Positions 1-6,264 of a DNA stretch of 6,264 bases are shown piece after piece (the first letter of the stretch is position 1; each line of letters starts with the position of its first letter). The DNA is from CAZRDB01 sp964598695 (GTDB lineage Bacteria; Armatimonadota; Zipacnadia; UBA1398). Under the pieces are notes generated by a model that ran no database searches, was not told where the DNA came from, and was given only the letters and a program-made list of their open reading frames with translations. The translations under genes and the position numbers were made by a program. Location of the stretch: NCBI GenBank assembly GCA_964598695.1, contig CAZRDB010000249.1:1-6264 (forward strand), in the 5' to 3' direction.

Positions 1-1182
1 GGCGAAGCAACGTCCGACCGCGACGCCGGATCCGTTCAGGCTGTGCAGGAACTCGGGCCTGCCGCCGTCGGCAGGCTTGTAGCGCATGTTGCAGCGCCGG
101 GCCTGGTAGTCCGTACAGTTGGAGCACGAGCTGATCTCCAAGTACCGATTGAGCCCGGGCATCCAGACCTCGAGGTCGTAGGTCTTGGCCGACGAGGTGC
201 CCATGTCACCCGTGCAGAGCTGGATCACGCGGTACGGCAGCCCGAGGCCCTTGAGCACGTCCTCGGCGTCGCTGGTGAGCTGCTCGAGCACCTCGAACGA
301 CTTCTCGGGATGGGCGAGCCAGACCAGCTCGACTTTGTCGAACTGGTGCCGGCGGACGAGGCCGCGCGTGTCCTTGCCGGCCGCGCCGGCCTCCCGGCGG
401 AAGCAGGGCGTGTAGGCCGTCACCTGGACCGGGAGCCGGCTCTCGTCGAGGGTCTTGCCGAAGTGGAGCGCGGTGAGCGGCACCTCGGCGGTGGGGATGA
501 GGTACAGCTCGGAGTTCTCGCAGCGCCACATGTCCTCCTCGAGCGCGGGGACCTGGCCGGTGCCCTGCATGATCGAGCGCTGGGCGACGTAGGGCGGCGA
601 GACCTCGGCGTAGCCGTGCCGGTCGGTGTGGAGATCGAGCATGTACTGGGTGAGGGCCCGCTCGAGTCGCGCGCCCTGGCGGTAGAAGAGGTTGAACCGC
701 GCGCCGGCGAGGCGTGCGGCGTACTCGAAGTCGAGGATCCCCAGCGCCTCGCCGAGGTCCCAGTGGGTCTGGGGGGTGAAGCCGAAGCTCGGGATGGCGC
801 CGACCTCGCGGACGACGACGTTCTCGGTCTCGTCCTTGCCGACGGGGACGCTCTCGTGCGGGAGGTTGGGGATGCGCAGCAGGGCCTCCTCGAGAGGGGC
901 CTCGAGCGCGGCGACCTCCTCCTCGAGGGTCTTGAGCCGCGCGCGCAGGTCGCGGACCTCCTCCTGCAGGGCCGAGGCGTCCTCGCCCGCCTTCTTCCGC
1001 TTGCCGATCTCCTCGGCCGACTGGTTGGCCCGGGCGCGCAGCGTGTCGAGTTCGGTGACCGACTCGCGCCGCTTGGCATCCAGCTCCAGGACCCGGTCGA
1101 CCAGGGCGACGTCCCGGCCACGGTTGCGCAGCCCCGCGCGGACCGCGTCCGGGTTGGTGCGGAATAGGCGGATGTCCAGCAC
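1..1182 (-). CDS. serS: Seryl-tRNA synthetase (class II), 3' end outside the window
   Basis: This cytoplasmic enzyme charges tRNA-Ser (and tRNA-Sec where present) with serine using ATP. Translating the minus strand from 1182 gives 394 codons without a stop, up to the left edge. Seen: a typical SerRS N-terminus (MLDIRLFRTNPDAVR); a charged heptad-like region at about residues 25-104, matching the tRNA-binding coiled-coil arm; the serine-binding TAE motif at 231-233 (LIPTAEVPLT); class II motif 2 with FRREAG from 261; then YDLEVWMPG, EISSCSNCTDYQARR and the start of motif 3, NGSGVAVGR. The family is usually about 425 residues, so some 30-40 are missing. The GTG start is chosen because it gives the conserved N-terminus and has AAGGA 9 bases upstream (1192-1196). 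The gene is divergent from the lipoprotein gene. No frameshift is seen. Identification is very secure. Confidence 0.97.
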   Translation of the reverse strand, partial: MLDIRLFRTNPDAVRAGLRNRGRDVALVDRVLELDAKRRESVTELDTLRARANQSAEEIGKRKKAGEDASALQEEVRDLRARLKTLEEEVAALEAPLEEALLRIPNLPHESVPVGKDETENVVVREVGAIPSFGFTPQTHWDLGEALGILDFEYAARLAGARFNLFYRQGARLERALTQYMLDLHTDRHGYAEVSPPYVAQRSIMQGTGQVPALEEDMWRCENSELYLIPTAEVPLTALHFGKTLDESRLPVQVTAYTPCFRREAGAAGKDTRGLVRRHQFDKVELVWLAHPEKSFEVLEQLTSDAEDVLKGLGLPYRVIQLCTGDMGTSSAKTYDLEVWMPGLNRYLEISSCSNCTDYQARRCNMRYKPADGGRPEFLHSLNGSGVAVGRCFA

Positions 1183-1215
1183 TGTGCCTCATCCTTCGGC
1201 GCTTGGGATGCGCTG

Positions 1216-1224
1216 AGTATAGCA
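1216..1224 (-). promoter_or_regulatory. Extended -10 promoter candidate for serS
   Basis: Read on the minus strand, these bases are TGCTATACT: a TATACT hexamer (1216-1221) preceded by the TGn extension of extended -10 promoters. Transcription would begin near 1209, giving a leader of about 27 bases that contains the AAGGA ribosome-binding site. No good -35 hexamer lies 16-18 bases upstream. That region (1233-1250) is a GC inverted repeat, which fits an extended -10 promoter not needing a -35. The AT-rich hexamer stands out in very GC-rich surroundings. This is a motif-based inference with no mapped start site. Confidence 0.6.
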
Positions 1225-1232
1225 CACCCCTA

Positions 1233-1250
1233 CCCCGCCTCCCGGCGGGG
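1233..1250. repeat. Short perfect inverted repeat upstream of the serS -10
   Basis: CCCCGCC (1233-1239) and GGCGGGG (1244-1250) are perfect inverted copies around a 4-base centre. They occupy the place where a -35 element for serS would lie. The repeat could be an operator-like site, or chance in GC-rich DNA. It has no T-run, so it is not a standard terminator, and it lies between two divergent gene starts, where a terminator would not be expected. Confidence 0.35.
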
Positions 1251-1455
1251 CCAAACGGCGGAGGCGCGGCCTTGCGCGCGCCGCGCGGGCTCGCGCGCCT
1301 CGCTTGTTCCGACGCGGCCCGGCGCCGTCCGTTCCCCTGCCGGCGCGACGATTCGCGCGCGCGGGGAGGAAACCGAACGGGGCAGTCGGCTCGTCGGAAG
1401 AGCAGGGCACGGGAGAGGTGGCGTGCGGAGGGGGGCCGAAGGGTGTTGGGTGGCT

Positions 1456-1472
1456 CCGGGAGGCGCTCCCGG
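1456..1472 (+). repeat. Hairpin in the lipoprotein 5' leader
   Basis: CCGGGAG (1456-1462) and CTCCCGG (1466-1472) form a perfect 7-bp stem with a 3-base GCG loop, extendable by one wobble pair. A 10-base palindrome, CTCCCGGGAG (1466-1475), overlaps its right arm, so two alternative pairings are possible. The structure ends 22 bases before the AGGTGG ribosome-binding site (1495-1500). It could stabilise the leader or affect translation, or be a by-product of high GC. No terminator-like T-run follows. Confidence 0.35.
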
Positions 1473-1494
1473 GAGGCCGAAGTCCGGAAGGGGT

Positions 1495-1500
1495 AGGTGG
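1495..1500 (+). promoter_or_regulatory. Ribosome-binding site of the lipoprotein gene
   Basis: AGGTGG lies 7 bases before the ATG at 1508. This decides the start in favour of 1508 over the in-frame non-ATG starts upstream (for example TTG at 1304), because translation from 1508 begins directly with a lipoprotein signal peptide. Confidence 0.65.
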
Positions 1501-1507
1501 CATACCG

Positions 1508-3418
1508 ATGCGCAGAACTGCACCATGGCTTCTCGTGGTGATCCCCTGTCTCGTCGCCCTGCTCGCGACGACCGGATGCACGCCGGTCGAGCCGGAGAAC
1601 GGCGGCAACACGGGCGTCGGGACCTCGATCGAGGTCCGGTCGACTCCCGCGGGGGCCCGCGTGTTCCTCGACGGGGCCGACACCGGGCGCACCACGCCCA
1701 CCACGCTCTCCGGGCTGACGGCCGCCACCGACGGGGCGCGCCATGCGGTGGGCCTCGAACTCGCCGGCTACTACAGCTACGGCACCGTCGTGACGCTGTA
1801 CTCGGCCTCGACGCGAGCGGCCTCGACGGTCTCGGCGACGCTCACCCGGACCACCGCGACGGCCGGCAGCCTGTACGTCCAGACCTCGCCGCCCGGCGCC
1901 GCGATCCGTCTCGACGGCCGGGACACGGGGGAGGTCACGCCGGCGACGTTCGCGGGCGTGGGCCCCACCCGCCACAGCGTCGAGGTGACCCTATCGGGCT
2001 ACGAGCGGCGGACCGAGACGGTGGAGGTCGAGGCGGCCCGCGAGTCGTCGGTGGAGTTGATCCTCTCCCGCACCGGCCGCTCCGCGATCAGCGGAGGGGT
2101 CTACGACAAGGTGAACGGCGGCCTGATCGTGGGCGCGACGATCACGATCGACGGCACGAGCATCGCGACGACCACCACGGAGCAGGGGAGCTTCCAGTTC
2201 GAGAACGTCGCGACCGGCTACTACGACCTCGTGGCGGAGAAGCGGCTGGCCGACAACACGCTGCTCGTGGGCCGTCGCGAGAACGTCTACGTCGATCCCG
2301 ACAACGGCCGGATGATGGCCGCCGACATCCTGATGGCGACCACCGCCGAGATGGGGGCGGTCCGTGGACGGGTGCTCGACTACCAGGACCGCGCGATCGC
2401 CAACGCCTATGCCTTCCTCGACATGGGCAACGCGGTCTACTTCGAGCCGGTCGACCCCGACACGGGCGAGTTCACCTTCCCGAGCATCCCGCGGACGCCG
2501 GCGGGCAAGACCTACCGGCTCGTCGGCTCGGCGCCCGGGTTCTCGAACGGCGCGGCGGTCGCCAACGTGACGGCGGGCGACGAGCTGTCGCTGAGCCTTC
2601 GGCTCTCCGACGGGGTCACGGGGACACCGGCGGTCCCGCTCACCGACTGGACCCAGGCGCTCACCTACCCCACGCCCGCCGAGACCTACCAGGGCGGGAT
2701 CCTCGCGGTCCGGCGGCTCGTGGCCGAGGGGGCTCCCCGCGGGCGCGACCAGCGGCTGGCGCTGCTCGCCCGGCTTGCCGAGGAGCGGCGGAGCGGGGTC
2801 TCGACGCGCGCCTACCCGCCCGCCGGCTATGTGATCGAGAACGACATCGCGTGGCTCGCGAACGATGAGCGCAACCTCGGCGGCTACGACGTGCTGCGGT
2901 CGGAGGTCTCGAACCGGGGCTACGGCGTGATCTCCACCCTGTGGGACCCGAACGCGATGTTCCTCGCCGACATCTCGCCCGACCTCGGCCCCGACCAGAC
3001 CTTCTACTACCGCCTCAAGGCCTTCAACCTGGCCGGGACGCGCAGCGGGATGAGCGACACCCTGAGCGCCCGCCCGCTGCCGGCGATCGCGCTGACGACG
3101 CCGACGGCGGGCTCGACGACGGCCTCGCCGGTGACCTTCCGGTGGCGGGCGGTCGCGGGGGCCGGCTTCTACGGGGTCTTCGTCTTCTCGGAGGCGCCGG
3201 ACTACGACACCACGCACCCGAGCAACCTGGTGTGGAAGAACGAGGAGATCGCGAGCACCGCGACGTCGATCGCGTTCGCCCATCTCGGCACGCCCTCCGG
3301 CGCGCACCTCGTGAGCGGGCGGAGCTACTACGCGGTCCTCTACGCGGGAGACGGCGAGACCGCGGACGACTCGGGAGCGCTGACGTTCTCGCCGGTGGTG
3401 CGCTTCGTCGCGCCCTAG
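1508..3418 (+). CDS. Putative surface lipoprotein with PEGA, carboxypeptidase-regulatory-like and FN3-like domains
   Basis: This is a 636-residue exported protein of unknown specific role. Residues 1-24 form a signal peptide: two Arg, a hydrophobic stretch (WLLVVIPCLVALLA), then TTGC with Cys24 as the likely lipidated residue. Thr at -3 makes the lipobox imperfect. A low-complexity linker follows. Two PEGA repeats lie at about 40-115 and 120-190; each has the (S/T)xPxGAxxxLDGxDTGxxTP signature and a later xGY. Residues 193-275 and 282-370 look like carboxypeptidase-regulatory (transthyretin-like) beta-sandwiches. A partly helical, Arg/Ala/Leu-rich linker spans about 371-440. Two fibronectin-III-like domains follow at about 441-523 (GGYDVLRSE, FYYRLKAFNLAGTRSG) and 525-636 (VTFRWRAVAGAGFYGVFV). 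PEGA and FN3 folds are usually surface or cell-wall modules. No catalytic motif is seen. It likely serves in adhesion, scaffolding or glycan binding, but this is inference. Confidence 0.88.
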   Translation: MRRTAPWLLVVIPCLVALLATTGCTPVEPENGGNTGVGTSIEVRSTPAGARVFLDGADTGRTTPTTLSGLTAATDGARHAVGLELAGYYSYGTVVTLYSASTRAASTVSATLTRTTATAGSLYVQTSPPGAAIRLDGRDTGEVTPATFAGVGPTRHSVEVTLSGYERRTETVEVEAARESSVELILSRTGRSAISGGVYDKVNGGLIVGATITIDGTSIATTTTEQGSFQFENVATGYYDLVAEKRLADNTLLVGRRENVYVDPDNGRMMAADILMATTAEMGAVRGRVLDYQDRAIANAYAFLDMGNAVYFEPVDPDTGEFTFPSIPRTPAGKTYRLVGSAPGFSNGAAVANVTAGDELSLSLRLSDGVTGTPAVPLTDWTQALTYPTPAETYQGGILAVRRLVAEGAPRGRDQRLALLARLAEERRSGVSTRAYPPAGYVIENDIAWLANDERNLGGYDVLRSEVSNRGYGVISTLWDPNAMFLADISPDLGPDQTFYYRLKAFNLAGTRSGMSDTLSARPLPAIALTTPTAGSTTASPVTFRWRAVAGAGFYGVFVFSEAPDYDTTHPSNLVWKNEEIASTATSIAFAHLGTPSGAHLVSGRSYYAVLYAGDGETADDSGALTFSPVVRFVAP

Positions 3419-3444
3419 GCGCCGGAGTGTGATGCGGCGGAACC

Positions 3445-3477
3445 GGGGCCGGGGTCTCCACGAGGGATCCCGGCCCC
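3445..3477 (+). terminator. Strong hairpin after the lipoprotein gene (terminator-like, no U-tract)
   Basis: Bases 3445-3458 can pair with 3464-3477 in a 14-bp stem around a 5-base loop. The outer nine pairs are perfect G-C, and the inner five include two G-U wobbles. The stem starts 27 bases after the lipoprotein stop and ends 39 bases before the mannosidase start. The following bases (TCGACTGAGAC) have no T-run, so this is not a canonical intrinsic terminator. It may be a U-tract-less terminator, or a structure that protects the upstream mRNA end and lowers expression of the genes downstream. Confidence 0.5.
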
Positions 3478-3502
3478 TCGACTGAGACAGCATGGGACAG
3501 GT

Positions 3503-3507
3503 GGAGG
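3503..3507 (+). promoter_or_regulatory. Ribosome-binding site of the alpha-mannosidase gene
   Basis: GGAGG ends 9 bases before the GTG at 3517. It supports that GTG as the start over the in-frame ATG at 3541, which would cut off the beta-strand leading into the zinc-binding HxD motif. Confidence 0.65.
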
Positions 3508-3516
3508 CGAGCGGCA

Positions 3517-5976
3517 GTGGGAGAGTCACGTAAGGTCTACATGGTCGGCAACGCGCATATCGACCCGGTCTGGCTGTGGCAGTGGACCGAGGGCAGGGAG
3601 GAGGTCTTCTCCACCTGCCGGAGCGCGCTCGACCTGCTCGCCGAGGATCCGGCGTTCATGTTCTGCCGCAGCAGCGCGGCCACGTACGTCTGGATCGAGG
3701 AGTATGAGCCGGCGCTGTTCGAGGCGATCCGCGAGCGGGTCGCCGAGGGGCGCTGGGTGATCGTGGGCGGCTGGTGGGAGCAGCCGGACTGCAACGTGCC
3801 GTCGGGCGAATCGCTCGTGCGGCAGGGGCTGTACGGCAAGCGCTACTTCGGCCGCCGGTTCGGGGTCGATGTGAAGGTGGGCTACAACGTCGACACCTTC
3901 GGCCACCCGGCGACGCTGCCACAGATCCTCCGGGGGCTCGGAATGGACTCGTACGTCTTCTTCCGTCCCGGCCCGCACGAGAAGGAGCTGCCGAGCGTGT
4001 TCCGCTGGGTCGCGCCGGGCGGGGCCGAGGTGATCGCCTGTCGGCCGTGGGGGATCTACGGCACGGGGCCCGATGACATCGAGGAGCACATCCGCAACTG
4101 CGCGGCGCTCATCCAGCCGCCGCTCACCTCGACGCTCTCGCTGTACGGCGTCGGCAACCACGGCGGCGGCCCGACACGGCGCAATCTCGCGACGATCCAC
4201 CGCCTGCAATCCGACCCCGACCTGCCGGAGCTGGTCATGGATGGTCCCGGGCCGTTCTTCCATGAGGCGGCGGCGCTGCGCGAGGCCCTGCCCGTCGTGT
4301 GCGACGAGCTGCAGTACCATGCTCGGGGCTGCTACACGGCGGTCTCCGAGGTGAAGCAGGAGATGCGCCGTTCGGAGCAGTACCTCCTTGCCGCGGAGCG
4401 GATGAGCACCGTCGCCTGCTCGCTGGGCCTCGCGCTGCTCCCGACGACGGAGATGGAGGAGGCGTGGCGGAAGGTCCTGTTCAACCAGTTCCACGACATC
4501 CTCGCCGGAACGAGCATCCGGCCGGCCTACGACGACACGCGCTCCGACCTGCTCGAGGCCCAGGCGACGGCCGAGCGATGGTACCGCGACAGCCTCCACC
4601 GCATCGCGAGCCGGGTCGAGACGCAGGGAGACGGCCAGTCGCTGATCGTCTTCAACCCCTCCGCCTTCGCCCGGCGCGAGGTGGTCGAGATCGACCTCGC
4701 CGCCAACCTCGAGACCGACGCGGTGACGTTGGTCGACGACGCCGGCAACGAGACCCCCACCGAGTACGGCGTGCCGTCGGTCCACACGCGCAGCTGGACC
4801 CACCCGCTCTCGTTCCTGGCCGATCTGCCGCCGCTCGGCTACCGCCGCTACGACCTGATCCGGCGCGCGCCGGAATCCGTGTTCCCCTGCGTCGAGGCGA
4901 GCCCGCGGCACATGGAATCGAGCCGGCTGCGGGTGGAGATCAGCCCCGAGACCGGCTGGATCACGAGCATTCGCGACAAGACCACGGGCGCGGAACTGCT
5001 CTCGGCTCCCGCGAACGTGCTGCGCGTGATGCGCGACGACTCCGATACCTGGAGCCACGACGTCGTCTCCTTCCGGGACGAGTGCGGGCTGTTCCGGCCG
5101 ATCGACGAGCCCGAGGTGATCGCCGCGGGCCCGACCCACGCGACGGTTCGGCTCCGCTGGGCGTACGCCGCGAGCGTGGTCGAGCAGGAGGTCACCCTCT
5201 ACGAGCACACGCCGCGGATCGACTTCCGCACGACGGTCGACTGGCACGAGGCGCACCAGGCGCTGAAGGCGTGCTTCCCGTTGGCGCTCGAGGAGGCGGT
5301 CGCGACGTTCGAGGTCGCCTACGGCCACGTGACGCGCGAGGCCAACGGCGGCGAGGAGCCGGTCCACCGCTGGCTCGACCTGACCGGCACGCTCGGCGGC
5401 GAGAGCTATGGCGCGGCCCTGCTGAACGACGCGAAGTACGGCTGCGACGTGCTGGGCTCCGAGATGCGCCTGAGCCTGCTCCGCAGCCCGATCTACGCGT
5501 TCCACGACCCGCAGAAGCCGCAACCGGGCGAGCGGTACGAGTACACCGACCAGGGCCAGCAGGCGTTCACCTACGCGCTGGCGCCGCATCGGGGGGACTG
5601 GCGCGACGCGGGGATCGTCGAGGCCGCGGCCGCGCTCAACGCCCCGGTCGACGCGCTCGCCGAGGCGACCCACGCCGGGCCGTTCCCGGGCGCCCAGTCG
5701 TTCCTCTCGACCACGGCCCCGAGCCTGTGCCTCGAGGTCCTCAAGGGCGCGGAAGATGGCGACGGGCTCGTTCTGCGCGGCTACGAGACCCTCGGCCGAG
5801 CCTGCACCGGCCAGGTGACCTTCCTGGGCCACGACCTCGGCGAGGTCTCCCTCGAGCCGCACGAGATCAAGAGCTGGAGGCTGTTCTGCGATTCCGGCTA
5901 CTGGACGCTCCACGAGTGCGATCTCGTCGAACGGCCGAAGGCCTGTTGCTGCTGTTGTACCTGCGAGCAGGAGTAG
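3517..5976 (+). CDS. Alpha-mannosidase, glycoside hydrolase family GH38
   Basis: This is a retaining, zinc-dependent exo-alpha-mannosidase that releases mannose from oligomannosides or glycans. It has 819 residues and no signal peptide, so it is probably cytoplasmic. Seen: the N-terminal GH38 motif VGNAHIDPVWLWQW with zinc ligands His14 and Asp16; GYNVDTFGHPATLPQIL with the predicted nucleophile and zinc ligand Asp126; GVGNHGGGPT at 211-220; a helical middle domain with ARGCYTAVSEVKQEMRRSE from 269; and FNQFHDILAGT with the fourth zinc ligand His326. A large beta-sandwich GH38C region (about 465-680) follows, with LRVEISPETGWITSIRDKTTG. The fold appears to end near residue 788 (LEPHEIKSWRLF). 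A tail of about 29 residues then carries Cys791, Cys801, Cys810-814 and Cys816. Length fits the family. The GTG start is set by GGAGG and by the intact first strand. It is followed after 19 bases by an exported-protein gene, probably in one operon. The substrate is not determined; alpha-mannosidase is the family activity. Confidence 0.94.
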   Translation: MGESRKVYMVGNAHIDPVWLWQWTEGREEVFSTCRSALDLLAEDPAFMFCRSSAATYVWIEEYEPALFEAIRERVAEGRWVIVGGWWEQPDCNVPSGESLVRQGLYGKRYFGRRFGVDVKVGYNVDTFGHPATLPQILRGLGMDSYVFFRPGPHEKELPSVFRWVAPGGAEVIACRPWGIYGTGPDDIEEHIRNCAALIQPPLTSTLSLYGVGNHGGGPTRRNLATIHRLQSDPDLPELVMDGPGPFFHEAAALREALPVVCDELQYHARGCYTAVSEVKQEMRRSEQYLLAAERMSTVACSLGLALLPTTEMEEAWRKVLFNQFHDILAGTSIRPAYDDTRSDLLEAQATAERWYRDSLHRIASRVETQGDGQSLIVFNPSAFARREVVEIDLAANLETDAVTLVDDAGNETPTEYGVPSVHTRSWTHPLSFLADLPPLGYRRYDLIRRAPESVFPCVEASPRHMESSRLRVEISPETGWITSIRDKTTGAELLSAPANVLRVMRDDSDTWSHDVVSFRDECGLFRPIDEPEVIAAGPTHATVRLRWAYAASVVEQEVTLYEHTPRIDFRTTVDWHEAHQALKACFPLALEEAVATFEVAYGHVTREANGGEEPVHRWLDLTGTLGGESYGAALLNDAKYGCDVLGSEMRLSLLRSPIYAFHDPQKPQPGERYEYTDQGQQAFTYALAPHRGDWRDAGIVEAAAALNAPVDALAEATHAGPFPGAQSFLSTTAPSLCLEVLKGAEDGDGLVLRGYETLGRACTGQVTFLGHDLGEVSLEPHEIKSWRLFCDSGYWTLHECDLVERPKACCCCCTCEQE
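5944..5964 (+). repeat. TGY codon run encoding the poly-Cys tail
   Basis: Five consecutive TGT/TGC codons (5944-5958), then ACC and another TGC, form an imperfect trinucleotide repeat at the extreme 3' end of the mannosidase gene. They encode Cys810-814, Thr815 and Cys816, followed by Glu-Gln-Glu and the stop. Such a run could change in copy number by slippage without breaking the frame. Confidence 0.7.
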
Positions 5977-5982
5977 CCCCAC

Positions 5983-5988
5983 AGGAGG
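5983..5988 (+). promoter_or_regulatory. Strong Shine-Dalgarno site of the downstream gene
   Basis: AGGAGG is a full-consensus site 7 bases before the ATG at 5996, and lies between the mannosidase stop and that ATG. It is the best ribosome-binding site in the window and suggests the exported protein is well translated from the mannosidase transcript. Confidence 0.8.
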
Positions 5989-5995
5989 ACAACCG

Positions 5996-6264
5996 ATGAC
6001 GCCCCGGTCCGCTGTCCGGCCCCAGATCGGCCGCGCTCGTCTCGCGTGGCGGGCGCTCGTGCTCGCGACGGTGGTGGCGCTCGGCGCCGGCACATCCCGC
6101 GCCGAGCCGCAGCCGCTTCCCGTGCCGTCGGAGTGCCTGGTGCTGCGATTCGAGGGTCCCTTCCGCCGGCCCACGGCGGGGGCCGACCCCCTCTACGCGC
6201 AGATGGTCGCGGGCACCTGGGCGGCGCCGGCGGCGGGCGACACGCTCACCTTCCCGGACGGCAC
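5996..6264 (+). CDS. Exported protein of unknown function, N-terminal fragment
   Basis: Only 89 codons are in the window; the frame is open to the right edge. The N-terminus is a signal peptide: a basic region with five Arg (RSAVRPQIGRARLAWR), a hydrophobic core (ALVLATVVALGAG) and a signal-peptidase-I-type site TSRA before EPQP at about residues 36/37. There is no lipobox Cys at the cleavage point and no twin-Arg motif, so Sec export to the periplasm or outside is expected. The visible mature part (residues 37-89) includes CLVLRFEGPF, YAQMVAGTW and GDTLTFPDG. I recognise no family from it. The strong ribosome-binding site and 19-base gap place it in an operon with the mannosidase, so a role in glycan handling is possible but unproven. 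Confidence 0.82.
   Translation, partial: MTPRSAVRPQIGRARLAWRALVLATVVALGAGTSRAEPQPLPVPSECLVLRFEGPFRRPTAGADPLYAQMVAGTWAAPAAGDTLTFPDG

Larger units (their letters stand above)
1183..1507. other. Divergent intergenic region, 325 bases
   Basis: This is the spacer between the serS start and the lipoprotein start. It holds the serS ribosome-binding site and extended -10, the inverted repeat at 1233-1250, a second hairpin at 1456-1472 and the lipoprotein ribosome-binding site. I find no convincing promoter for the lipoprotein. A weak forward pair TTCGGC (1195-1200) and TATAGC (1218-1223) with a 17-base gap overlaps the serS -10 on the opposite strand; it would leave a leader of about 280 bases. Open frames run through the region in several phases, but none has protein-like composition or a credible start. 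The part from 1260 to 1450 holds nothing I can interpret. Confidence 0.6.

Noticed and set aside
1..1182. A possible T-box or other leader riboswitch controlling serS
   Set aside because: The likely leader is only about 27 bases long, too short for a T-box, and no long structured leader is visible upstream of the GTG.
1304..1507. Extension of the lipoprotein reading frame upstream to a TTG at 1304
   Set aside because: The added 68 residues are not protein-like and would bury the signal peptide. The ATG at 1508 has its own ribosome-binding site and begins the signal peptide directly.
206..1975. A 589-codon minus-strand frame spanning serS and the lipoprotein start, and a 512-codon minus-strand frame over 1991-3529
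   Set aside because: Both overlap well-supported genes in another frame and have low-complexity Arg/Pro/Gly-rich translations, so they are shadows of GC-rich coding DNA.
3492..3533. A 13-codon ATG-started mini-ORF overlapping the mannosidase start in another frame
   Set aside because: It has no good ribosome-binding site and its sequence is just the mannosidase leader. Its stop lies 14 bases beyond the GTG start, so coupling is conceivable, but nothing else supports it.
4147..4176. Asn214 in GVGNHGGGPT of the mannosidase, where some GH38 members have Asp, as a possible loss of a catalytic acid
   Set aside because: From memory, the GVGNHGGGPT form is normal in the bacterial GH38 group that also shares VGNAHIDPVWLW, so it is more likely a subfamily trait than an inactivating change. 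An alignment would settle it.
3526..6174. An 882-codon open frame on the minus strand antisense to the mannosidase gene
   Set aside because: It lies opposite a clear GH38 gene and its translation is Arg/Ala/Val/Glu-rich with no recognisable motif. Strong G/C at third codon positions removes stops on the opposite strand, so this is a composition shadow.

Overview
The window is high-GC DNA (roughly 70% G+C by eye), with dense coding and strong G/C preference at third codon positions. It reads as a bacterial chromosome. A lipoprotein-type signal and a signal-peptidase-I-type leader suggest a Gram-negative or otherwise diderm lineage. Nothing in the sequence fixes the phylum. There is no sign of mobile elements, CRISPR arrays, tRNA or rRNA.

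Layout. (1) Positions 1-1182, minus strand: most of a seryl-tRNA synthetase gene (serS). It starts with GTG and its 3' end runs off the left edge. (2) Positions 1183-1507: a divergent intergenic region. It holds an extended -10 promoter candidate for serS and two short GC-rich hairpins. (3) Positions 1508-3418, plus strand: a 636-residue putative surface lipoprotein built from two PEGA repeats, two carboxypeptidase-regulatory-like domains and two fibronectin-III-like domains. (4) Positions 3419-3516: a short spacer with a very strong 14-bp hairpin. (5) Positions 3517-5976, plus strand: a complete family GH38 alpha-mannosidase of 819 residues. It has no signal peptide and carries an unusual Cys-rich C-terminal tail. 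(6) From 5996 to the right edge, plus strand: the start of a secreted protein of unknown function, 19 bases after the mannosidase and behind a strong Shine-Dalgarno sequence.

How the genes fit together. serS is housekeeping and faces away from the rest. The lipoprotein, mannosidase and exported protein are co-directional. The mannosidase and the exported protein almost certainly share a transcript. The lipoprotein may be partly insulated from them by the hairpin. A cytoplasmic alpha-mannosidase beside a multi-beta-domain lipoprotein and an exported protein is compatible with use or remodelling of mannose-containing glycans, but that link is inference from position only.

I do not see a clear new biological system here. 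The most distinctive observation is the poly-cysteine tail on the GH38 enzyme (Cys810-814 and Cys816, with two further Cys just upstream). The long uninterrupted ORFs antisense to the real genes are artefacts of the base composition.
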